This document shows, one piece after another, positions 1-7,314 of a stretch of 17,781 nt of DNA. The stretch comes from an uncultured Acetatifactor sp. Its GTDB lineage: Bacteria; Bacillota; Clostridia; Lachnospirales; Lachnospiraceae. The DNA is taken from the NCBI GenBank assembly GCA_910585615.1, contig CAJUFO010000085.1:1-17781 (forward strand). The letters are read 5' to 3'. The position numbers were made by a program, and so were the translations under genes. The notes below the pieces were generated by a model that made no database searches, had not been told where the DNA came from, and was given only the letters and a program-made list of their open reading frames with translations. The first letter of the stretch is position 1, and every line of letters starts with the position of its first letter.

Positions 1-24
1 CTTTTTCAGCGTATACTGTTATCA

Positions 25-92
25 ATGGGAAAGAACCCTCCCAATGGGAAGAATCTTCCCATGGAAGAAAGGAATTTTCATCATGGGAAAGA
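25..92 (+). promoter_or_regulatory. Palindrome and ATGGGAA(A)GA repeats at the Rpn gene start
   Basis: ATGGGAAAGA occurs perfectly at 25-34 and 83-92, the second copy being the start codon region of the Rpn gene. A one-base-shorter copy at 44-52 forms a perfect 19-bp palindrome with 54-62 (ATGGGAAGA, A, TCTTCCCAT). The palindrome ends just before the ribosome site. It could be an operator, for example for autoregulation by the nuclease tail, or an RNA hairpin limiting translation. The function is inference only. Confidence 0.3.
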
Positions 93-1054
93 TAGATACT
101 ATAACAAAGGAATATGCGGGGAATCCGGTAGTCTTTGCAGATGCGTTCAATCAGCTTTTATACCATGGGAATCAAAAGATTGACCCTGCCCGGCTGACGG
201 AACTGGACACTACGGAGATTGTGATTCCATATGGAGCCAGCGGTGCTGGTGTGCCGGAGCAGAAATACCGGGATGTGATGAAGCTACTGTATGCCATGAC
301 AGACGGTAAGACTGCATACTGTGTTGTGGGAATCGAGAACCAAGCGGAAATCCATTATGCCCTTCCAGTCAAGAATGGGGTTTATGATTTTCTCCAGCTA
401 TCCCACCAAGTCAGCGAGGCGGCCAATGCCCATAAACAGGCCATGAAGGAATCGAAATCAAAACAGGCGGATAATCCACCAGAAAAAGAGGCTCCAACAA
501 ACAGTGAGTTCTTAAGCGGCTTCTATAAGGCAGACCGCCTTATTCCTGTAGTCACCCTTGTAATATATTTTGGATCAGACAGCTGGGATGCGCCGCTCTC
601 CCTGAAAGAAATGTATTCCGATGTGGACGATGCCATTCTAGCACACGCACCGGACTACCATGTGAACCTGATTGCCCCAAAGGAAATGTCGGATGATGAA
701 ATTAATGAATTCCACTCGAACCTGCGAGAAGTGATGCTGTACATCAAATATTCTAAGGATAAGGAAACATTGGATAGAGTTGTAAGAGAAAACTTAAAAT
801 TCCAAAGCATAGAAAGACAGGCAGCTGAAGTAATAAATGTTGTTACGGGATCCAAGCTGAAATATCCAGATGGGAAAGGAGACGTGAACATGTGTTTGGC
901 CATTCAACAAATGCGAGAAGAAAGCGAAATCAAGGGAGCCGTGTTAATGTGCAAAAATTTAGGAATATCTTTGGCGGAAACCATAAAACAGATTGCTGAA
1001 ATGTTTGATTTATCCGAAAATGAATCCGATAAATCAGTAAAGCAATATTGGTAA
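83..1054 (+). CDS. Rpn-family recombination-promoting nuclease / putative transposase (PD-(D/E)XK)
   Basis: The 323-aa protein looks like the Rpn/PDDEXK-transposase family of Firmicutes, whose members are DNA endonucleases linked to recombination and, in enteric bacteria, to phage defence. The N-terminal half carries the nuclease-like segments: ADAFNQLL near residues 19-26, GIENQAEIHYALP near 90-102 (an E-x-Q type core) and a conserved VVTLVIYFGSDSWDAPLSL block near 158-176. A charged linker (about 125-148) separates parts of the fold. The C-terminus ends in a helix-turn-helix-like stretch (IAEMFDLSENES) and the family-typical KQYW. I chose the ATG at 83 because AAAGGA sits about 10 bases before it. 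An in-frame ATG at 44 lies inside a palindrome and has no such site. The gene appears complete. Its own promoter would lie before or near the window edge. Family assignment is confident; the biological role is inference. Confidence 0.85.
   Translation: MGKIDTITKEYAGNPVVFADAFNQLLYHGNQKIDPARLTELDTTEIVIPYGASGAGVPEQKYRDVMKLLYAMTDGKTAYCVVGIENQAEIHYALPVKNGVYDFLQLSHQVSEAANAHKQAMKESKSKQADNPPEKEAPTNSEFLSGFYKADRLIPVVTLVIYFGSDSWDAPLSLKEMYSDVDDAILAHAPDYHVNLIAPKEMSDDEINEFHSNLREVMLYIKYSKDKETLDRVVRENLKFQSIERQAAEVINVVTGSKLKYPDGKGDVNMCLAIQQMREESEIKGAVLMCKNLGISLAETIKQIAEMFDLSENESDKSVKQYW
890..1054 (+). CDS. Possible internally initiated C-terminal Rpn small protein (RpnS-like)
   Basis: Inside the Rpn gene and in the same frame, an AAAGGAG motif at 875-881 is followed after 8 bases by ATG at 890, which is textbook spacing for translation initiation. 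The product would be the last 54 residues of the nuclease, beginning MCLAIQQMREES and including the helix-turn-helix-like tail. Work on enteric Rpn proteins describes small C-terminal proteins made from internal starts that restrain the toxic full-length nuclease. This site fits that arrangement, but expression is not shown by sequence alone, and a purine-rich stretch can mimic a ribosome site by chance. Confidence 0.35.
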   Translation: MCLAIQQMREESEIKGAVLMCKNLGISLAETIKQIAEMFDLSENESDKSVKQYW

Positions 1055-1117
1055 AAAGAAATGGGATGCGCGCCTAAATGGGTAGTGTAAAATAGTTTGT
1101 GTCTTTGGTAAAAAATG

Positions 1118-1167
1118 GCTCCTTTTTGGTAAGAATCAAGATATGAAAATTCTTATCGAAAAGGAGC
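1118..1167 (+). promoter_or_regulatory. IS leader hairpin masking a ribosome binding site
   Basis: Bases 1118-1136 and 1149-1167 pair along 19 bp with only two G-U wobbles around a 12-base loop. The right arm contains AAGGAG (1161-1166), followed 6 bases later by ATG at 1173, so the hairpin would hide the ribosome site. Insertion sequences often use this device to block translation from outside transcripts. The ATG now leads out of frame into an IS91 fragment, so the original transposase is gone. The preceding GGTAGTGTAAAATAGTTTGT (1081-1100) may be a terminal repeat of an IS256-like element, but I cannot confirm the family. Confidence 0.5.
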
Positions 1168-1174
1168 ATTTAAT

Positions 1175-1593
1175 GGCTTCTATGTCTATGCAAAGCCCGC
1201 GCTTTCCGACACGCGTACCGTCATCAGATATATCAGCCGCTGCCTGGGCCGCCCTGTCATTGCCCTTTCCCGCATCGACTCCTACGATGGGGAAAACATT
1301 ACTTTCCATTATAACAGGCATAAGGATAATGTTTTGTCCAAAAGACCATCCCGGCCATTGATTTCATAAAGCTCCTCATCCAGCATATCCCAGAATGGAA
1401 CTTCAAGATGACCCGCTACTATGGACTTTATGCCAGGCACAGGGCAGGCGGTCCCTCCCTGGGCTCCAGGGCCATCCATCCCTCAAGACATGCCATCCTC
1501 CGCAGCTTCGGCAGATGGCGTGAGATGACCATCCTTTCTTTCGGCTATGACCCGCTCCAATGCCCCGGCTGCAGGAACAACATGACGCTCTAA
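1175..1593 (+). pseudogene. IS91-family transposase, 3' fragment with frameshift (copy A)
   Basis: Translation from 1175 gives GFYVYAKPALSDTRTV, then YISRCLGRPVIALSRIDSYD, clearly matching the catalytic region of the second copy downstream. The frame breaks near 1327-1345. The match resumes one frame over with TIPAIDFIKLL, HIPEWNFKMTRYYGLYARH and FGYDPLQCPGCRNNM before TAA at 1591. The second tyrosine of the Y-x3-Y pair is replaced by cysteine (YISRC against YIGRY in copy B). With the missing N-terminal half, this makes the copy inactive. The last 30 or so residues present in copy B (LYFNHKRVPLEEMYE region) are also missing. Confidence 0.8.
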
Positions 1594-1600
1594 GCTCGTC

Positions 1601-2494
1601 AGCTGCATCCACCGGCACTGTGTCTTCACCATCGACAGCCAGCTCCGGGACTTCTTCCTTGAGGACCGCTCCCTGCTTGACTGTCTCTTCCATGCCGTGA
1701 ACAGTGTTGTCTCACGAATGTTCTACAAACAGAATAAGTCCATGAACTTCACTCCCGGTTTTATCATGGTCCTCCATACCTTTGGCAGGGATCTGAAATG
1801 GAACCCACACATCCACTGCCTCATTTCAGAAGGCGGCTACAGCGACAACGGTTCCTGGCGCAATGTCAACCACTTTAACTATACTTACCTGCGCAATGCT
1901 TTCCGTACCGCCCTTCTCAATGAAATGGAACACAGGGCCGGCCGCTCTTTCAAAAAGGTGAAGGCACGCTGTTACCGGGAGCACAAGGAAGGCTTCTATG
2001 TCTATGCAAAGCCAAACAGATGTGACCCCAGAACCGTGGTGAAATATATCGGGCGTTATCTCGGGCGGCCTGTGATTGCCACTTCCCAGATTGATAAATA
2101 CGACGGCGACTTTGTCACTTTCCATTACAACCGCCATGAAGATGACAGATATGTGGAAGAGACCATCCCTGTCATGGAGTTCATGGAACGCCTCATCCGC
2201 CATATCCCCGAAAAGCATTATAAAATGATCCGTTATGGCGGCCTTTATGCAAGGCATCGGGAGATTGACAAGAAACTCCTCAGAGCCATCTCCCGTGAAA
2301 AGCATCACATCTTCAGAAGCTTTGACCAGTGGCGTACCGCCATCCTCCTTGCTTTTGCCTATGACCCCTTAAAGTGTGGATGCGGCACCACCATGCTGTT
2401 TTTAGGGCTCTACTTCAACCACAAGCGTGTCCCTCTGGAAGAAATGTACGAGAAAGCCATGTCCCGTTCTCGTGGAAAAAGGTCATCTGCATGA
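1601..2494 (+). pseudogene. IS91-family transposase lacking its N-terminus (copy B)
   Basis: The open frame runs from about 1601 (SCIHRHCVFTIDS) to TAA at 2494, some 297 codons, without a convincing start. A GTG at 1697 is the first usable codon and has no clear ribosome site. It keeps the HUH-type motif (WNPHIHCLIS), the double-tyrosine motif (YIGRYLGRPV), the RYGGLYARHR block and the C-terminal LYFNHKRVPLEEMYE. A complete enzyme begins with a zinc-binding domain of roughly 100 residues, which is absent here, and the join to copy A lies at about 1593-1601. IS91 enzymes move DNA by rolling-circle transposition. This one is probably inactive, though its catalytic core is intact and could in principle be made as a fragment. 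Confidence 0.8.
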
Positions 2495-2546
2495 CTTCCA
2501 CATATCCAATCCCTGTGATATACTCCTTGTAAAGGAGGGCTCACAT

Positions 2547-2648
2547 ATGAAACCAGACACAGAGAAGCTACGCAAAAAATATATGGATCATCCACCGGAA
2601 GGAATGACATCCGAGGACATCCGCCCTCCAGACCTCCATGTTCGATAG
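2547..2648 (+). CDS. Small ORF at the end of the IS91 remnant
   Basis: A 33-codon frame starts at ATG 2547 after AAAGGAGGG (2531-2539), an excellent ribosome site, and stops at TAG 2646-2648. The product begins MKPDTEKLRKKYMDHPPEG and is highly charged with no membrane segment. It lies 52 bases after the transposase stop, a position where small accessory ORFs occur in related elements, so it is probably an element gene, perhaps itself shortened. CTCCTT at 2523-2528 can pair with AAGGAG at 2532-2537 and partly hide the ribosome site. Function unknown. Confidence 0.4.
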   Translation: MKPDTEKLRKKYMDHPPEGMTSEDIRPPDLHVR

Positions 2649-2670
2649 TAGCTGAAAAGTGGATGCGTTC

Positions 2671-4383
2671 TTATTCCGCCCACATGGTCTCCCCGCGGTA
2701 ATAGGTATCGTCCGAAAAGCGCAGGACATGGTCCATCACCCTGTCGGCGATATGCCGCGCCATGGCCAGGAGCCTCTCATTGCCGCTGATCAGATAAGCC
2801 TCCACCATGGATACCCCAATGGTTCCGCAGGGATCTAATTCCCGCAGCTCGCAGGACCTGGGAATCATGGCGGGATTCATCCCCCGCCCATACTCCCACT
2901 GGCTGTAGTCGAAATAATCCGCCATGGCCTGGGTACTGTCCAGGAAATACCGAAGCAGCTCCGGTCTCTCCAGGGCCCTTGCCGCACCAAGCAGCCCCAC
3001 CATCCCTACCTGGACCGCGTAGAACCACTGGCCGAAGAAGATTCCGTCCATATAAGGCCTCACGGACACTGTCCCTGTGCCGGCTACGCCCAGCGTCCAG
3101 AAGTCATATCTGTAGTCTCCCATGGGATAGGGACGGCGGAACTGAATCTCCTCCTCTACTGCGCCGGACAGCATCCCCGCCGCAAAGGGGCCCAGGTAAA
3201 GCCATCTGGCACAGGTGTCCCGGCCCGTCCGGACGAAGTCGACTCCATAAGGCACTGCATCCCTGCCAGCCTCTCCGGAAACCATCTCTGGGGCACCGCA
3301 TCCGGCTCTTACGTCTCCCCATGACCCTCTGCTTCCGCCCTGTACATCCCACCCGCAGTTCTTCCATGCCGGACTCTCTTTTCCTTCCTGTTCCCCCGCT
3401 TCTCCCTGCCCCATACTCCTTCCCCGGATATGAGCCTCCATGGAAAAGCCCTGTGCATCGCTCTTACATTTTATCAAAATCTGCCTTTTGCGTCCATTTC
3501 CATTTACCGGGAAACGGATTTGGCTGCCCCGGGCCACTTCCGCCCCGTCGATCCACAACGTGAACTCCCCGGCTCCGGTGACCTCCACGACACAGGCCTC
3601 TCCCTCTTCCATATGGCAGTAGGTCAATCCATAGGCTGAGCCCTCCCGCTTTCCGTACAGGGCCGCGAAATCTATCCTGTCCTGTTCGCAGCCCTCCTCC
3701 CACCGGGGAGTCCAGCGGTATTTCCTGCCCTGATGCTCCCAGTCCGCCCCATACAGAACCGGAATAAGTCCAGTTGGGCTCCCGTCTTTCGGAAAAGGGC
3801 CGATGCATGCCATTCCCTCCATCCCTTCCATCTGGGCATAGGGCAGGGTAACCCTGACGTTCAGCAGATAATCCCTGGCCCACATCATCCAATATCTGGG
3901 ATGGGAGACGAGATACCGGATGCCCCAGCCCTCGTTCCCCTTTTCACAGCGCACCAGCAGCTCATTCTTCCCCGCATACAGGAGAACCGGAATAATCGTC
4001 CATCCGCCCTCCCGCCTCAGGCCATCTGCGCCCGTTTCCGCCCCCTGGCCGTATATCTGTCTGCCGTTCAGCCAGACCTGTGCCTCTCCCTGCAGGCTGA
4101 ACGCGGCCTTCTCCTGCTGGCTGGCCATCAGCCATGCGGCCCCGTAAGCCACTGCTCCCGCCTCCTGCCCCGGATAGGCCTTCTCAAAATCCAGACAGGC
4201 AGGCCCGAAAAGAGGCTCCTGCTGAAAAAATGGCAGCTCCATATAAGGCTTAAGCGTCACCTCCAGACGGGGCCTTGTCTCCAGCATCCGCCCCACCACT
4301 GTCTCCATGACCTCCTTCGGGGCCCGGATTCCCGCCTCATAAAGCGACATTCCCCTGGGTACCAGATGTCCCTTCCTCTCCAT
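2671..4383 (-). pseudogene. Truncated GH105/GH88-type glycoside hydrolase with N-terminal beta-sandwich domains
   Basis: The 570-aa product has no signal peptide. Residues about 40-170 and 190-320 look like two jelly-roll domains (WLNGRQI, LYAGKNELLVRCEKG; CIGPFP, LWIDGAEV). A Gly/Ser/Glu-rich linker follows at 321-380. From about 425 the sequence enters a GH105/GH88 (unsaturated rhamnogalacturonyl/glucuronyl hydrolase) alpha-toroid, with YMDGIFFGQWFYAV and LDPCGTIGVSMVEAY at 516-530. It ends abruptly at TMWAE-stop, where relatives continue MW-x-D-D-L-Y/F-M, a segment holding a conserved active-site aspartate. About 200 residues seem missing and the IS91 remnant begins at once, so the enzyme is very likely dead. 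The ATG at 4383 is preferred because GGGAGGGAGA precedes it, and the gene sits 41 bases after the ADP-ribosylglycohydrolase gene. It would have trimmed an imported uronic-acid-containing oligosaccharide. Confidence 0.75.
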
Positions 4384-4424
4384 ATGTATCTCCCTCCCTT
4401 GATTCATTCTTTGCTTTGCCCCGC

Positions 4425-6389
4425 TCAAAAGCAATAAGGATTTTTAGAGGCAAAATCAACAATATGCGCGGCGCATGTGGCTCCCCTGGAAAAGGTGACA
4501 TTGAACTTCGCGTCCGCGTTCACGCGGGTAACCCGCAGCACCATTCTGTTCTCTCCCTGATTCAGGCGGATGTTCTCCAGATGCACATTCTCTCCGGTCC
4601 AGTTATCGCAATCGTCCCGTCTGGCCATGACCATGCCGTTGATGCTCAGCCGGAACGGACAGGTGTAGCCTATCTGCACGCACAGCTCCATGTCCTCCGG
4701 TACAAGCAGTATCCGGGAAAAGTACACGGCGCAGGGCCCCTTGAAGCCTAAAAATTCGTCCAGGCGGAAGCTGTCCTCCCGTACACTGGCCAGACATTGC
4801 CCACAGCCGCAGTCCATGTTCCCTTCCGCATCTCCCAGCGGTTCGAAAAGCGCTTCTTCGGAGATGAATTCCGTGTCCCTATCCGCGGCGAAGTTCAGAT
4901 GGAACTGGCGCACCTTGTCCGTTTCGCTCCCCTGCACCCGGGAGCCCTCCATCAGTCCATAGTAAGAGGAATGGGCCAGCAGCTCTTCGGTGGTGCAGAC
5001 AGGCTCCGTGCGCCAGAAGGGCCCGCTGAGCTTCCAGGGCACTGCCCCGGCAAGGCCGAACTCCTTCTGCAGCAGCCTCTCCCCATTGCTGAAGGCGCTG
5101 ACTGTAAGGATATTCTTGTCATAGACGGCATCCGCATCCCAGGGCAACGTAAAGCTGACGGGTACCTCCCTCTCGGAACCGGGGGGAAGCTCCAAAGCGA
5201 ACTCCGGCAGCGAACAGAGGATCCCGTGTGCCGTCTCAATATGGCAGTCCAGCCTCCGTGCGCTGCTGCCCCTGTTCCCGAATCTGAGCTGGACAGTCCT
5301 GCATTCCCCAAGGACAATGGATGGATCCATGTCGGGGTATTGGACGGACAGGCCAATCAGGGCCGGGGAATCAAATCGAAACTTCACTTCCGGCGCGTCT
5401 GAAATGACAACTCTGTCATTTACTGTCCGGGCAAACTGCACCCCCAGCCTGGCAATGTCCTCCGCGAAATCAAGAATCCGGTTGCTGCGCCGATTGCTTT
5501 GCACCCCAAGGGCATAGGTGACCTCCGTCAGCCCATATGCCCTGGTCAGCTCCTCCGCGCCGCGCAGCAGGCCGATGACCGCCCCTGCCGTGGCGCAGGT
5601 GCAGTCCGTGTCAAATCCGCAGTTGAGGGCAAGGAGGGTGGTTCTGATGATGTCCCCCTCCCCCAGCAGGAGCGCGGCGATGGTGATGCCCATGTTCTGG
5701 TACAGGTTGGTGCAGTCAGGATGCCCATACCGGAACAGGAGCCCCGCAAGCACCGGCTTCATATCCTTGTGCGTCTCGCACAGCTCCCTTGTATCGCATA
5801 CAAGCCTTCGGAATTTTGAATCCAATGGCAGTATGGCAAGGGCTTTGTCCAGCAGGCGATCCATGTCGTCTTCAAAAAAAGCCTCGCTTTCCAGAACGGC
5901 CAGAAAACGCTCTGCCCAGATGGACTCCCCAAAATGGTCAAGCTGTCCGTCCCGGGAGGCGAACCCGCTGGCAAGCTCCCTGTTGCCCACGCCCACACAG
6001 CCCCACAGCTCGGAGCGGATGGGACAGCCCATCCCTTCCATATAATAGTCATTGCAGAATTTCCCGGAATAAGGCGGATAGATCCCCCGCTCATAGTTCT
6101 TGCGCATGACGGCATATTCCCCGGGCGAATAGGGACAGCACTCCGCAAAACGTTCAAGCAGGTCAAGGGATGAAAAATGCTCGCCCTTCCGCTCCAGCAC
6201 ATCCAGCCACAGCACCTGGAGATCCAAGTCGTCATTGGGCAGGGAGCAGTCGATCATCTCCGGCCTGAAGGCAAGCTCCAGGGGCATTTTTATCCCCTCA
6301 TAGGGCGCGCCCATATTGCCGGATACCGCTTTACCGATAAAGCATCCGTATATCCTGTCCAGATAAGTCTTGTACGAAATTCTTCTCAT
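4425..6389 (-). CDS. ADP-ribosylglycohydrolase-fold protein with C-terminal beta-sandwich, in a sugar-transport operon
   Basis: This 654-aa protein starts with an ADP-ribosylglycohydrolase (ARH/DraG-like) domain, residues about 8-320: YGCFIGKAVSGNMGAPYEG near 14-32, PNDDLDLQVLWL at 51-62 and NCGFDTDCTCATAGAVIGLL at 256-275. The paired aspartates D53/D54 and D260/D262 sit where the family binds two metal ions. The usual threonine ligands are replaced by N52 and C263, suggesting a divergent subfamily and possibly a sugar substrate rather than ADP-ribosylated protein. Residues about 340-654 form beta-sandwich domains (SGPFWRTEP; SINGMVMARR; LNQGENRMVLRV) like those in the neighbouring hydrolase. 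There is no signal peptide, so it should act in the cytoplasm. ATG 6389 has GGAGAGGA 8 bases upstream. An ATG at 6413 overlaps the permease stop but lacks a well-spaced site. Confidence 0.8.
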   Translation of the reverse strand: MRRISYKTYLDRIYGCFIGKAVSGNMGAPYEGIKMPLELAFRPEMIDCSLPNDDLDLQVLWLDVLERKGEHFSSLDLLERFAECCPYSPGEYAVMRKNYERGIYPPYSGKFCNDYYMEGMGCPIRSELWGCVGVGNRELASGFASRDGQLDHFGESIWAERFLAVLESEAFFEDDMDRLLDKALAILPLDSKFRRLVCDTRELCETHKDMKPVLAGLLFRYGHPDCTNLYQNMGITIAALLLGEGDIIRTTLLALNCGFDTDCTCATAGAVIGLLRGAEELTRAYGLTEVTYALGVQSNRRSNRILDFAEDIARLGVQFARTVNDRVVISDAPEVKFRFDSPALIGLSVQYPDMDPSIVLGECRTVQLRFGNRGSSARRLDCHIETAHGILCSLPEFALELPPGSEREVPVSFTLPWDADAVYDKNILTVSAFSNGERLLQKEFGLAGAVPWKLSGPFWRTEPVCTTEELLAHSSYYGLMEGSRVQGSETDKVRQFHLNFAADRDTEFISEEALFEPLGDAEGNMDCGCGQCLASVREDSFRLDEFLGFKGPCAVYFSRILLVPEDMELCVQIGYTCPFRLSINGMVMARRDDCDNWTGENVHLENIRLNQGENRMVLRVTRVNADAKFNVTFSRGATCAAHIVDFASKNPYCF

Positions 6390-6409
6390 GTCAGCATCCT
6401 CTCCGCTTT

Positions 6410-7297
6410 TCATCCTTTGATTGCCCCCACCATGACCCCTTTCACAAAGTACTTCTGCAGGAAGGGGTACAGCGCCAGGATCGGCGCGGTGGTCACTACA
6501 ATCAGGGCGTATTTGATCAGCTCCGCCAGCTGGGCGATCTCATCCATCCCGGCGCCGCCTCCCATGGCGCTGGAACCGGCCAGGTTCAGGATGTTCCGGA
6601 CTACCAGCTGTAGGGGGAACTTCCCACTGTCCCGCAGATAGATGGAGGCATTGAACCATGCGTTCCAGTGGCCCACCCCATAGTAGAGCACCATCACCGC
6701 GATGGTGGCCTTGCTTAAGGGAATCATCACCCGCAGCAGGATCTGCAGGAAGCTCCCTCCGTCCAGGCGGGCGGATTCCACCAGGCTGTCCGGGATGGAC
6801 TGGAACGCGCTCTTCATGATGATCAGGTTGGCGGTATTGATGGCGCCCGGCAGGATCAAGGCCCACAGGCTGTCCATCAGCTTCAGGTCCCGGATATTGA
6901 GATAAGAGGGAGTCAGGCCGCCGGAAAAATACATGGTGAAAATGATCATCAGCGCGATGGCATTTTTCAGCATAGGGCCCTTTATGGTCAGGAAAAAGGC
7001 TCCCAGCATGGTCATGGCCAGGTTCATCGCAAGCCCCACGCCCAGCACGAACAGGGTGTTCAGGAAGCCCGTGACGATTTGAGGATTGCGGAAGACAGTC
7101 TCATAGGCCGTCAGCGTATAGGGCTTCATGGGCAGCCACAGCAGACCGATATGCCTTGACAGCGCCCCCGGGTCGCTGAAGGACGCAATTACGATATAAT
7201 AAATAGGATAGGCCGTCACCAGGATCAACAGCAGCATAAAGCCCACATTGATGACGGAAAAAATCTGATACGGTGTTATCTTCTTTCTATTCTGCAT
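6410..7297 (-). CDS. Carbohydrate ABC transporter permease (CUT1, LplC/YtcP type)
   Basis: The 295-aa membrane protein has about six hydrophobic segments, starting at residues 12-40 (IFSVINVGFMLLLILVTAYP). The EAA loop that docks the ATPase lies at 174-196 (ESARLDGGSFLQILLRVMIP). Phrases such as TMYFSGGLTPSYL, GHWNAWFNASIYL and FPLQLVVRNIL are typical of the LplC/YtcP group, which pairs with an LplB-type partner for complex oligosaccharides. ATG 7297 follows GGAGGAAGAAAGG. A longer frame reaching further upstream overlaps the partner gene and has no membrane-protein character before this start. It lies 17 bases after the other permease gene, and its stop is about 20 bases before the chosen start of the next gene. 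Confidence 0.92.
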   Translation of the reverse strand: MQNRKKITPYQIFSVINVGFMLLLILVTAYPIYYIVIASFSDPGALSRHIGLLWLPMKPYTLTAYETVFRNPQIVTGFLNTLFVLGVGLAMNLAMTMLGAFFLTIKGPMLKNAIALMIIFTMYFSGGLTPSYLNIRDLKLMDSLWALILPGAINTANLIIMKSAFQSIPDSLVESARLDGGSFLQILLRVMIPLSKATIAVMVLYYGVGHWNAWFNASIYLRDSGKFPLQLVVRNILNLAGSSAMGGGAGMDEIAQLAELIKYALIVVTTAPILALYPFLQKYFVKGVMVGAIKG

Positions 7298-7314
7298 GCC
7301 TTTCTTCCTCCGCC

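Larger units (their letters stand above)
1081..2670 (+). mobile_element. Composite remnant: IS leader plus two degenerate IS91-family segments
   Basis: The segment joins three pieces of insertion-sequence DNA: an IS-type leader hairpin (1118-1167), a 3' fragment of an IS91-family transposase gene (1175-1593) and a second, longer IS91-family copy lacking its 5' part (1601-2494) with a small downstream ORF. Its right edge abuts a truncated hydrolase gene at about 2670. On the minus strand the junction carries GAAC (plus-strand GTTC, 2667-2670), a tetranucleotide known as an IS91 target. The left edge is set at the apparent start of the leader after the Rpn stop and is uncertain. None of the pieces appears able to move by itself. 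Confidence 0.6.

Noticed and set aside
44..82. Longer Rpn start at ATG 44
   Set aside because: That ATG lies inside a palindrome without a ribosome site, while ATG 83 has AAAGGA at good spacing and gives the family-typical N-terminus.
1173..1361. A 62-codon frame starting MASMSMQSPRF after a strong AAGGAG site
   Set aside because: It is out of frame with the IS91 reading frame it overlaps, and the encoded text matches nothing. The start belongs to the orphan IS leader, so this is a fusion by-product.
3733..6109. Long plus-strand open frames opposite the hydrolase and ARH-type genes
   Set aside because: The compositions are rich in Pro, Ser and Arg with no recognisable motifs, and the minus-strand genes account for the coding signal.
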